A stretch of 64,000 bases of DNA from Arenicola marina (lineage: Eukaryota; Annelida; Polychaeta; Arenicolidae), in assembly GCA_964019135.1 (NCBI GenBank), contig OZ025249.1, positions 15,153,088 through 15,217,087 on the forward strand, given 5' to 3'. Shown here in pieces: positions 39,801 to 51,150 of this stretch. The first letter of the stretch is position 1, and each line of letters begins with the position of its first letter. The position numbers and the translations under genes were made by a program. The notes under the pieces are model-generated. The model saw only the letters and a list, made by a program, of their open reading frames with translations, searched no databases and was not told the DNA's origin.

Positions 39801-41330
39801 CACTGGATTCCCCCTTCCATACCCCTAATATCCATGGGCTGCTGGCACTGGATTCCCCCTTCCATACCCCTAATATCCATGGGCTGCTGGCACTGGATTC
39901 CCCCTTCCATACCCCTAATATCCATGGGCTGCTGGCACTGGATTCCCCCTTCCATACCCCTAATATCCATGAGCTGCTGACACTGGATTCCCCCTTCCAT
40001 ACCCCTAATATCCATGGGCTGCTGACACTGGATTCCCCCTTCCATACCCCTAATATCCATGGGCTGCTGGCACTGGATTCCCCCTTCCATACCCCTAATA
40101 TCCATGGGCTGCTGACACTGGATTCCCCCTTCCATACCCCTAATATCCATGGGCTGCTGGCACTGGATTCCCCCTTCCATACCCCTAATATCCATGGGCT
40201 GCTGGCACTGGATTCCCCCTTCCATACCCCTAATATCCATGAGCTGCTGACACTGGATTCCCCCTTCCATACCCCTAATATCCATGGGCTGCTGACACTG
40301 GATTCCCCCTTCCATACCCCTAATATCCATGGGCTGCTGGCACTGGATTCCCCCTTCCATACCCCTAATATCCATGGGCTGCTGACACTGGATTCCCCCT
40401 TCCATACCCCTAATATCCATGGGCTGCTGGCACTGGATTCCCCCTTCCATACCCCTAATATCCATGGGCTGCTGGCACTGGATTCCCCCTTCCATACCCC
40501 TAATATCCATGAGCTGCTGACACTGGCTTCCCCCTTCCATACCCCTAATATCCATGGGCTGCTGACACTGGATTCCCCCTTCCATACCCCTAATATCCAT
40601 GGGCTGCTGACACTGGATTCCCCCTTCCATACCCCTAATATCCATGGGCTGCTGACACTGGATTCCCCCTTCCATACCCCTAATATCCATGAGCTGCTGA
40701 CACTGGATTCCCCCTTCCATACCCCTAATATCCATGAGCTGCTGGCACTGGATTCCCCCTTTCATACCCCTAATATCCATGAGCTGCTGACACTGGATTC
40801 CCCCTTCCATACCCCTAATATCCATGAGCTGCTGGCACTGGATTCCCCCTTCCATACCCCTAATATCCATGGGCTGCTGACACTGGATTCCCCCTTCCAT
40901 ACCCCTAATATCCATGGGCTGCTGGCACTGGATTCCCCCTTCCATACCCCTAATATCCATGGGCTGCTGACACTGGATTCCCCCTTCCATACCCCTAATA
41001 TCCATGGGCTGCTGACACTGGATTCCCCCTTCCATACCCCTAATATCCATGAGCTGCTGGCACTGGATTCCCCCTTCCATACCCCTAATATCCATGGGCT
41101 GCTGGCACTGGATTCCCCCTTCCATACCCCTAATATCCATGGGCTGCTGACACTGGATTCCCCCTTCCATACCCCTAATATCCATGGGCTGCTGACACTG
41201 GATTCCCCCTTCCATACCCCTAATATCCATGGGCTGCTGACACTGGATTCCCCCTTCCATACCCCTAATATCCATGGGCTGCTGACACTGGATTCCCCCT
41301 TCCATACCCCTAATATCCATGGGCTGCTGG
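39801..41330. repeat. 45-bp minisatellite, 34 copies
   Basis: The units are exactly 45 bp: 1,530 bp equals 34 x 45. Each begins CACTGGATTCCCCC, continues CCATACCCCTAATATCC and ends ATG(G/A)GCTGCTG(G/A). Copies differ at essentially these two positions plus two single changes, so the array is very homogeneous. As 45 is a multiple of three, both strands are open throughout (15-residue repeat LDSPFHTPNIHGLLA on the plus strand, MDIRGMEGGIQCQQP on the minus strand). No promoter, signal peptide or supporting exon is visible, and I do not call a gene. Confidence 0.97.
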
Positions 41331-42615
41331 CCCGACGTACGATTTACTCATCAAAGCAGGCGTGTCTTGTGATTCACTTACCCACACACGGCGATGCCTC
41401 CATCGTGAACTGCTTCCCCTTGCCTTCAGATTTTATGAAGGATATTCTATTTGCTTCGCTGTAGGCGTGCGCCACAAGTCGGAAGACGCCAAGATCCCAT
41501 TCTCGAATCTCACCAGACATCACTGGCGCATTTGTGTTCCACTAGCAGTTTTGTCCTTGATAAAAAAAATATTTTCTTGGCGGCAAAATCTTAGGGCGAC
41601 AGCAACATGAGTACAAGGAGTACATCCCACCCCCATATCCAAGAGCTTCCCTTGTGTCACGATAAACAATGTATGTGGCATTCGCACTGCAGTTGAAATT
41701 ATATTATTCTCCGTTAGATCAGTATGTCTAAATATATGGAGTCCATATGATTTTGTTATTTGCACAACGCGACGATATAATTTCAGTCTTGCAGATGAAA
41801 TGCGACTGAGATGTTTCTTTGCGCATTAGAGTTAAATGCATGTCGCGCTGGGAAATTTTTGCACGCCAAAAAATACAGAATTCGGTAAACAGTCGCCGGT
41901 TTTTTAAGGTATCAATCTCTGGCCACCGTATGGCACGAAAACAGGGAGGGTCGGCCGACAAAACGACAGCGCCATTCGGAGTCGCCGACTACAAGACTAT
42001 TCCGCCGATCTCCGCGTCTTAGAAAACGGGAGCACTGCACAGCCAGGACTAATTATAGAGAACTCGGCAAGGAATTAATAAGAAAGGGAGTTACGCGAGA
42101 ACTAATAGCTGTCAGGTCAAGGGTGAGGTCATAAATTAAAGTCCCTGTTACGCGCTCAGTCTGTTCGGTGCTTGCTGGGGAGAGGTCTAAATCGGTCTGA
42201 GTGCTGGGCGTACCAAAGCAACTGTCAACACCGCCAACGGTAACGACTACCGCACTTGTCATATATCAATAAAACGACCATTTCAGGTGTTTTTGTCTAT
42301 GCCTTATCCATCCGACTGCAAGTCCATTTGGGTTAACTGGGGTGGGATAAGCGAGTGTCCGATGGCTGAGGCACAAGCCGTGACCCGCTTGAGTAATACA
42401 CCTTTACTCGTTCATCACGCTGGGAATGAAAAGAGCCGTTGATATCTGGTTATGACAAGGTGCGATTAACAAACGAGATGGTTCTGAATAATCTGTGCGT
42501 AAAATAAGAAGGGGTGTTAGACGATTGAGGGAAGGAATAGTGAAAGGAAGAGGGGCAAAGCAATGCTGGAGGACACTGAAACATCTATGTGCTAACGCAG
42601 CCGAAAGAGAGGTGA
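41331..42615. other. Unique sequence between arrays, no gene recognised
   Basis: Contains an acceptor-like pyrimidine tract ending in CAG near 41,430, but no matching donor or recognisable protein. Nothing else can be supported. Confidence 0.5.
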
Positions 42616-44526
42616 AGGGAGAGGTGTGCAGTGAGGAGGGTGTTCAGTGTGGATGGTGTACAAAGGGGTGGGGGTGTACAGTTGGAAGAGTGTATAGTTG
42701 GAGGGTGTACAGTGAGGGGTGTACAGTGGGAAGGGTGTGCATTGAGGAGGGTGTTCAGTGTGGATGGTGTACAGAGCGGAGGGTGTACAGTGGGGAGGGT
42801 GTGCAGTGGGGAGGGTGTTCAGTGTGGATGGTGTACAGTGGGGAGGGTGTGCAGTGGGGAGGGTGTACAGTGGGGAGGGTGTACAGTGGGGAGGGTGTAC
42901 AGTGGGGAGGGTGTACAGTGGGGAGGGTGTGCAGTGGTGAGGGTGTACAGAGGGGAGGGTGTGCAGTGGGGAGGGTGTGCAGTGGGGAGGGTGTACAGTG
43001 GGGAGGGTGTACAGTGGGGAGGGTGTACAGCGAGGAGGGTGTTCAGTGTGGATGGTGTACAGAGGGGAGGGTGTACAGTGGGGAGGGTGTACAGTGGGGA
43101 GGGTGTACAGTGGGGAGGGTGTGCAGTGGGGAGGGTGTACAGTGAGGAAGGTGTTCAGTGTGGATGGTGTACAGTGGGGAGGGTGTACAGTGGGGAGGGT
43201 GTGCAGTGGGGAGGGTGTACAGAGCGGAGGGTGTACAGTGGGGAGGTGTGCAGTGGGGAGGGTGTACAGTTTGGTTAAGCTTACTGTGAGGGTGTACAGT
43301 GAGGTTGTTGTACAGTGGCGAGGGTTTACAGTGAGGAGGGTGTCAGTGGAGAAGGTGTACAGTGGGGAGGGTGTAAAGTGGGGAGGGTGTACAGCGAGGA
43401 GGGTGTTCAGTGTGGATGGTGTACAGAGGGGAGGGTGTTCAGTGGGGAGGGTGTACAGTGGGGAGGGTGTTCAGTGTGGATGGTGTACAGAGGGGAGGGT
43501 GTACAGTGGGGAGGGTGTACAGCGGGGAGGGTGTACAGTGGGGAGGGTGTATAGTGGGGAGGGTGTTCAGTGTGGATGGTGTACAGAGGGGAGGGTGTAG
43601 TGTGGGGAGGGTGTACAGTGGGGAGGGTGTGCAGTGGGGAGGGTGTGCAGTGGGGAGGGTGTACAGTGGGGAGGGTGAATAGTAGGGAGTGTGTACAGTC
43701 GGTTAGGTCACAGTGAGGGTGTACAGAGGGGAGGGTGTTCAGTGGGGAGGGTGTACAGTGGGGAGGGTGTTCAGTGTGGATGGTGTACAGAGGGGAGGGT
43801 GTACAGTGGGGAGGGTGTACAGCGGGGAGGGTGTACAGTGGGGAGGGTGTATAGTGGGGAGGGTGTTCAGTGTGGATGGTGTACAGAGGGGAGGGTGTAG
43901 TGTGGGGAGGGTGTACAGTGGGGAGGGTGTGCAGTGGGGAGGGTGTGCAGTGGGGAGGGTGTACAGTGGTGAGGGTGAATAGTAGGGAGTGTGTACAGTC
44001 GGTTAGGTCACAGTGAGGGTGTACAGTGGAGAAGGTGTACAGTGAGGAGGGTGTAAAGTGAAGAGGGTGTATAGTGGGGAGTGTGTACAGTCGGTTAGGT
44101 CACAGTGAGGGTGTACAGTGGGGATGGTGTACAGTGAGGAGGGTGTGCAGTGAGGAGGGTGTAAAGTGAAGAGGGTGTATAGTGGGGAGTGTGTACAGTC
44201 GGTTAGGTCACAGTGAGGGTGTACAGTGGAGAAGGTGTACAGTGAGGAGGGTGTAAAGTGAAGAGGGTGTATAGTGGGGAGTGTGTACAGTCGGTTAGGT
44301 CACAGTGAGGGTGTACAATGGGGATGGTGTACAGTGAGGAGGGTGTGCAGTGAGGAGGGTGTACAGGGGGTAAGGTTACAGTGAGGGTGTACATGGGGGA
44401 GGGTGGGCACTGGCTGTGGACAAAAAGCAACGGGGGCGGTGTACAGGGTAAAAGAGTGTATAGCGAGTTTGGTGTGTACAGTGAAGAGGGTGTCCTGTGG
44501 GGAGGGTGTCAAGTGGGGAGGTGTAT
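42616..44526. repeat. 16-bp G-rich minisatellite, about 119 copies
   Basis: The basic unit is TGTACAGTGGGGAGGG, with TGTGCAG, TGTTCAG and GTGGATGG variants. The period cycles through three frames, giving Val/Gly/Cys-rich frames in all of them, which are not genes. A 300-bp block at about 43,416-43,715 is repeated at 43,716-44,015 and keeps rare variants such as AGTAGGGAGTG and CGGTTAGGTCACAGTG. From 44,015 onward a larger unit with GGTTAGGTCACAGTGAGG recurs. The plus strand carries two G runs per unit. Confidence 0.95.
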
Positions 44527-47500
44527 GTCGAGTGACTGGTTCATACAGATGAGATAAGCCAACAGTGAATGGTTCATACAAATGAGATACGCTAACAGTG
44601 AGTGGTTCATACAGATGAAATACGCTAACAGTGAATTGTTTATACAGATGAGATACGCTAACAGTGAGTAGTTCATACAGATGAGATACGCTAACAGTGA
44701 GTTGTTTATACAGATGAGATACGTTAACAGTGAGTAGTTCATACAGATGAGATACGCTAACAGTGAGTTGTTTATACAGATGAGATACGCTAACAATGAG
44801 TGGTTCATACAGATGAGATACGCTAGCAGTGAGTTGTTTATACAGATGAGATACGTTAACAGTGAGTAGTTCATACAGATGAGATACGCTAACAGTGAGT
44901 TGTTCATACAGATGAGATACGCTAACAGTGAGTTGTTTATACAGATGAGATACGCTAACAGTGAGTAGTTCATACAGATGAGATACGCTAGCAGTGAGTT
45001 GTTTATACAGATGAGATACGTTAACAGTGAGTAGTTCATACAGATGAGATACGCTAACAGTGAGTTGTTCATACGGATGAGATACGCTAACAGTGAGTGG
45101 TTCATACAGATGAGATACGCTAACAATGAGTGGTTCATACAGATGAGATACGCTAACAGTGAGTAGTTCATACAGATGAGATACGCTAACAGTGAGTGGT
45201 TCATACAGATGAGATACGCTAACAGTGAGTTGTTTATACAGATGAGATACGTTAACAGTGAGTAGTTCATACAGATGAGATACGCTAACAGTGAGTTGTT
45301 TATACAGATGAGATATGCTAACAGTGAGTGGTTCATACAGATGAGATACGCTAACAGTGAGTGGTTCATACAGATGAGATACGCTAGCGGTGAGTTGTTT
45401 ATACAGATGAGATACGTTAGCAGTGAGTAGTTCATACAGATGAGATACGCTAACAGTGAGTTGTTTATACAGATGAGATACGCTAACAGTGAGTGGTTCA
45501 TACAGATGAGATACGCTAACAGTGAGTGGTTCATACAGATGAGATACGCTAGCAGTGAGTGGTTCATACAGATGAGGTACGCTAACAGTGAGTGGTTCAT
45601 ACAGATGAGATACGCTAACAGTGAGTTGTTTATACAGATGAGATACGTTAACAGTGAGTAGTTCATACAGATGAGATACGCTATCAGTGAGTTGTTTATA
45701 CAGATGAGATACGCTAACAATGAGTGGTTCATACAGATGAGATACGCTAGCAGTGAGTTGTTTATACAGATGAGATACGTTAACAGTGAGTAGTTCATAC
45801 AGATGAGATACGCTAACAGTGAGTTGTTCATACAGATGAGATACGCTAACAGTGAGTTGTTTATACAGATGAGATACGCTAACAGTGAGTAGTTCATACA
45901 GATGAGATACGCTAGCAGTGAGTTGTTTATACAGATGAGATACGTTAACAGTGAGTAGTTCATACAGATGAGATACGCTAACAGTGAGTTGTTCATACAG
46001 ATGAGATACGCTAACAGTGAGTGGTTCATACAGATGAGATACGCTAACAATGAGTGGTTCATACAGATGAGATACGCTAACAGTGAGTGGTTCATACAGA
46101 TGAGATACGCTAACAGTGAGTGGTTCATACAGATGAGATACGCTAACAGTGAGTTGTTTATACAGATGAGATACGTTAACAGTGAGTAGTTCATACAGAT
46201 GAGATACGCTAACAGTGAGTTGTTTATACAGATGAGATATGCTAACAGTGAGTGGTTCATACAGATGAGATACGCTAACAGTGAGTGGTTCATACAGATG
46301 AGATACGCTAGCGGTGAGTTGTTTATACAGATGAGATACGTTAACAGTGAGTAGTTCATACAGATGAGATACGCTAACAGTGAGTTGTTTATGCAGACGT
46401 GATACGCTAACAGTGAGTGGTTCATACAGATGAGATACGCTAACAGTGAGTGGTTCATACAGATGAGATACGCTAACAATGAGTGGTTCATACAGATGAG
46501 ATACGCTAACAGTGAGTGGTTCATACAGATGAGATACGCTAGCAGTGAGTGGTTCATACAGATGAGGTACGCTAACAGTGAGTGGTTCATACAGATGAGA
46601 TACGCTAACAGTGAGTGGTTCATACAGATGAGGTACGCTAACAGTGAGTGGTTCATACAGATGAGATACGCTAACAGTGAATTGTTTATACAGATGAGAT
46701 ACGCTAACAGTGAGTTGTTCATACAGATGAGATACGCTAACAGTGAGTTGTTCATACAGATGAGATACGCTAACAGTGAGTTGTTTATACAGATGAGATA
46801 CGCTAACAATGAGTGGTTCATACAGATGAGATACGCTGACAGTGAGTGGTTCATACAGATGAGATACGCTACACAGTGAGTGGTTCATACAGATGAGATA
46901 CGCTAACAGTGAGTTGTTCGTACAGATGAGATACGTTAACAGTGAGTGGTTCATACAGATGAGATACGCTAACAGTGAGTAGTTCATACAGATGAGATAC
47001 GCTAACAGTGAGTTGTTCGTACAGATGAGATACGTTAACAGTGAGTGGTTCATACAGATGAGATATGCTAACAGTGAGTGGTTCATACAGATGAGATACG
47101 CTAACAGTGAGTTGTTTATACAGATGAGATACGCTAACAATGAGTGGTTCATACAGATGAGATACGCTGACAGTGAGTGGTTCATACAGATGAGATACGC
47201 TACACAGTGAGTGGTTCATACAGATGAGATACGCTAACAGTGAGTTGTTCGTACAGATGAGATACGTTAACAGTGAGTGGTTCATACAGATGAGATACGC
47301 TAACAGTGAGTAGTTCATACAGATGAGATACGCTAACAGTGAGTTGTTTATACAGATGAGATACGCTAACAGTGAGTGGTTTATACAGATGAGATACGTT
47401 AACAGTGAGTGATTCATACAGATGAGATACGCTAACAATGAGTGGTTCATACAGATGAGATACGCTAACAGTGAGTGGTTCATACAGATGAGATGCGCTA

Positions 47501-48466
47501 ACAGTGAGTGGTTCATGCAGATGAGATACGCTAACAGTGAGTGGTTCATACAGATGAGATACGCTTACAGTGAGTTGTTTATACAGATGAGATACGTTAA
47601 CAGTGATTAGTTCATACAGATGAGATACGCTAACAGTGAGTTGTTTATACAGATGAGATATGCTAACAGTGAGTGGTTCATACAGATGAGATACACTAAC
47701 AGTGAGTGGTTCATACAGATGAGATACGCTAGCAGTGAGTTGTTTATTCAGATGAGATACGTTAACAGTGAGTAGTTCATACAGATGAGATACGCTAACA
47801 GTGAGTTGTTTATACAGACGAGATACGCTAACAGTGAGTGGTTCATACAGATGAGATACGCTAACAGTGAGTGGTTCATACAGATGAGATACGCTAACAA
47901 TGAGTGGTTCATACAGATGAGATACGCTAACAGTGAGTGGTTCATACAGATGAGATACGTTAACAGTGAGTGGTTCATACAGATGAGGTACGCTAACTGT
48001 GAGTGGTTCATACAGATGAGATACGCTAACAGTGAATTGTTTATACAGATGAGATACGCTAACAGTGAATTGTTCATACAGATGAGATACGCTAACAGTG
48101 AGTTGTTCATACAGATGAGATACGCTAACAGTGAGTGGTTCATACAGATGAGATACGCTGACAGTGAGTGGTTCATACAGATGAGATACGCTAACAGTGA
48201 GTGGTTCATACAGATGAGATACGCTAACAGTGAGTGGTTCATACAGATGAGATACGCTAACAGTGAGTGGTTCATACAGATGAGATGCGCTAACAGTGAG
48301 TTGTTTATACAGATGAGATACGCTAACAGTGAGTGGTTCATACAGATGAGATACGCTAACAGTGAGTGGTTCATACAGATGAGATACGCTAACAGTGAAT
48401 TGTTCATACAGATGAGATGCGCTAACAGTGAGTGGTTCATACAGATGAGATGCGCTAACAGTGACA
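44527..48466. repeat. 33-bp minisatellite, about 119 copies
   Basis: The unit reads ACAGATGAGATACGCTA then ACAGTGAGTGGTTCAT, with variants such as TTGTTTAT and TAGTTCAT. Two minus-strand frames stay open for 961 and 781 codons as 11-residue repeats (HLYEPLTVSVS and MNHSLLAYLIC), and the plus strand reads MRYANSEWFIQ until a TAG variant. Blocks recur at exactly 528 bp (16 units; 45,440 and 45,968) and 331 bp (46,879 and 47,210, sharing a GCTACACAGTG variant). I interpret it as a non-coding minisatellite. Confidence 0.96.
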
Positions 48467-49070
48467 TATGAGACAGGTTCGTTGTGTTTGCTTAGAAAAA
48501 TGGTTTACGCAAGTGTCCTGGGTGGAACAGGGATGTCTATGGCAGGCTGTTGTTCACCGAGGAAATGTATCAAAGGCGGAGTGACGCGTACAACATAGAA
48601 GTGACGTTTACGAGTGTTTTCTCTGGAAATGAGTGTCGCTTATGCGAAATATGCTTACACAATGTTGTTTACCAGAGGGGGATGTTTACAAGGAGTGCAC
48701 TGTTACATGTTGCCGGTGTACACGCCATCGATTTCAGACTGATAATCTTTATTACTAAAATACACGTGTGTATGCTTATAGTTACTGGAATAAACAATAG
48801 AAACTGAAACTTAGAACTAATCTCACGCAAGAAAGGATATAGTTTTTTTACCATGCTTTTCTATACCCCCGTGTTACCTATACGGACGTACAATGCGAGG
48901 CCCTTAACCGTTTTACGGCGCTATCAGGCGGAATATTTTAAGGATCTATAGGTGAACATCCTTGCTACACTAACTCACCCCAACCCCCGCCCTACCCCCT
49001 TAGCCGTAGCCCGTTACATTATGTATTGCGCCACACATCTAGAATACCTGTCACCTGTGAACCATAAGAG
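48467..49070. other. Unique sequence, no gene recognised
   Basis: Short stretch between the 33-bp array and the CpG-rich region upstream of the Sp gene. An 85-codon plus-strand frame at 48,550-48,807 has no recognisable domain. Confidence 0.5.
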
Positions 49071-50670
49071 GCCGCGCGGATAATGTCGCAGACCTAATTT
49101 CAGGCACTACGAGGCATCATGTGACCGGTGATGCCCTTAGCCGCCACCGCCGCTCCCGCCGGCCACCGCCGTCGCGGCCGGCGGCCCGCCGTCACTGTCA
49201 CCACCGGCGGCCGGCGGCGGCGGAGGCGGCTAAGGGACATTATCCACGGCGGTAGGGGGCAAAAAGTAGCGCCGCCGCCGACGGTTGGAGGGTGGGTGTT
49301 GGATGGTGGGGAGGGGGGGGGGGTAGGGGGACGGTTGATTAGTGGTGTTAGCATAATGTCCGCCGCGGCCAAAGGGGGGCGCTCCGGTACCTGGTCGTTG
49401 GTTCCGTCAATCAGGGAGGCTGGGGCGCGATAGTCTCAGAGAGGAATCATCATCCTCTCCGCCCCTCCCACCGCCCAGACGCCACTCCCACTCCACCCCC
49501 TCACCCCTACCCTCGACCCACCCACCCCGCCCTCCTCCACCCGTCCCCCCTACGCCTACGCGACTACACCCATTGTTTGTCATGCCATCCCCGTCCACGT
49601 GCTCACGGCGATGGCGGACGGGCTGGAGGGCGGGAGGGCGGCAGAGTGGGTGGGTGGGCGGATTTGATGGGTGGGTGTTGCAGAAGGGGACGGACGGGGG
49701 GAGTGTTGAGACGGGAGAAGATAATGCACCATGCACCAGAGTGAAATGGAGGGCGGTGGGGGGCGGGCAGTGGGTGCGGTGATGGTGGGGGGTTTCAGGT
49801 CGAGCGAGGAGGGAGCCGAGGAGGGTTAGGAGTGTTGGGGAGGGGGTCGTATAGGCGGTAATTCAGCCTACATGGAAGTCTGAAAGGGAATAATGATAAG
49901 TGGATGAACTGAAGTAAACTGGTGGGGAAGGGAGAGGGGCGGCGGGAGGGGGGGGGTGGTCGGTGGTGGGGGGGGGGGCGCGGTTGTGGACTGGGTGAGG
50001 CATCAGTCGGAGCCAGGGGCGGGGCCACCGCCGCCCTTTGCGCGAGTGGTTCCCGCCCGGCCAGCGAGCTACACGCCCGCGACACGCCAGCTCCTACCCG
50101 ACACCACAATGCGGTGACGCCCCTTGTCCGCCAACAACAGGCGGCCCAAAGAGGGGGGCGGCGAGCCCTCCACGCCTCCCCGCTCCTCCCCTCCCCGCCT
50201 CCCTCCGCCCCACCGGGACCGACCGGTCAGCAGAGAGACAGGCAGCCAACCAATCTTCACCCGCCACCGTTTTGCCGTTCTTATAACCGCTAAAGTTGAG
50301 CTTTCCGAGAGGGTTAGCGTTGAACGCGGTTCCTTTGGAGGCCAAAAAGCGACGCTAACCCGCTGAATTTGTTTTATGCATTGAACTCGAATAGAAGACT
50401 AGTTTTACGACAGGTCTAAGGTCTGCCACACAACAACATCCCCCGAGACCGCCATAACTCAAGGCTTCTGATTCGCTGAGGATTTTCTCCGCAACCTGAA
50501 GCCGGCGAAGCCTTGCCGCAACCAGCCAGACGATCCAAGTTGACACTAAAAGGGAAGGGAGGGGGGTGCAGCCGTAGTATACGGCAAAGGGGGGCTGGGG
50601 CAAACATGGAAGGCATTAAGGATCCTTCTGTTTGAAAGTGCTTAGTTCCCATGCGTGGGGCGTCACTGGT
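49071..50670. promoter_or_regulatory. CpG-rich region upstream of the Sp gene
   Basis: Very rich in CpG and GCC/GGC triplets, especially 49,130-49,250 and 49,980-50,260, with long G runs (49,310-49,322; 49,950-49,979). It ends just before the TATA box of the putative Sp promoter and probably serves as its CpG-rich upstream regulatory region. A strong fold-back lies at 49,078-49,245: GGATAATGTC and CCCTTAGCCGCC are mirrored by GGCGGCTAAGGG and GACATTATCC. The open frames here are low-complexity G/C translations. Confidence 0.45.
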
Positions 50671-50675
50671 TTGAA

Positions 50676-50681
50676 TATAAA
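50676..50681 (+). promoter_or_regulatory. TATA box of the putative Sp6-9 gene promoter
   Basis: TATAAA sits in GAATATAAAGGCGTGGCC at the downstream edge of the CpG-rich region. An initiator-like TCAGT follows at 50,714-50,718, about 40 bp downstream, which is a little farther than the usual 28-34 bp. No transcript data are available, so the start site is inferred. Confidence 0.45.
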
Positions 50682-50715
50682 GGCGTGGCCTGCGGTGACT
50701 GGAGAACGCTCTCTC

Positions 50716-51150
50716 AGTGGAGAGTTGTGGCCGGTTTTCGACACATCAGCGACATTGTGAAGAATAACTGATTTCAGACAACGGCATTATATTCATATAG
50801 TCCATCACAGACTCACGCGTTGATATAAAATATTTCATTAAATTCATGGTCCATAATGCGTTGATGCGCACCCGTTGGCAGACATATTCACACAGACCCT
50901 GACTTGGGGGAGATTTAAAGCCCACTTATGGTGGTCCAGGTCTGCCGCCGTGCAGACAGGTCCCTCGCGTGGTGAGGGAACCCCTACGCCCAGAAAGACG
51001 CGCTGACCAAGGACAAGGCAGTGACCTGCCTGGAACCTTCAACAAGAGGGCCCCTCTAGCCTGCCGTCAGCTGCAGGGACAAGTCCCTCTCTGGAGGGCT
51101 TCGAGACAGAGAGAAAAAGAGACAAGAATTCATCTAGCCGTTGCACACAG
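50716..51150 (+). other. Putative non-coding exon 1 of the Sp6-9 gene
   Basis: The stretch ends in a near-perfect splice donor, CACACAG|GTAAGGA, at 51,150/51,151. Spliced to the acceptor at 54,707/54,708, the reading frame entering the coding exon would meet an in-frame TAG about 14 nt before the exon end and no later ATG, so the exon would be 5' UTR and translation would start in exon 2. A leader exon upstream of a large coding exon is usual for Sp8/Sp9-type genes. The alternative is that the donor belongs to some unrelated transcript. Confidence 0.45.

Noticed and set aside
42495-44000. Gly/Cys/Val-rich frames in the 16-bp array
   Set aside because: All three frames are open because of the repeat itself, and nothing distinguishes one as coding.
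44300-47185. 961-codon and 781-codon frames as membrane-like repeat proteins
   Set aside because: They are two frames of the same stop-free 33-bp unit. One reads hydrophobic only by composition.
7611-48466. CRISPR array interpretation of the tandem repeats
   Set aside because: Units are contiguous with no unique spacers, no cas genes are present, and the rest of the window is clearly eukaryotic.
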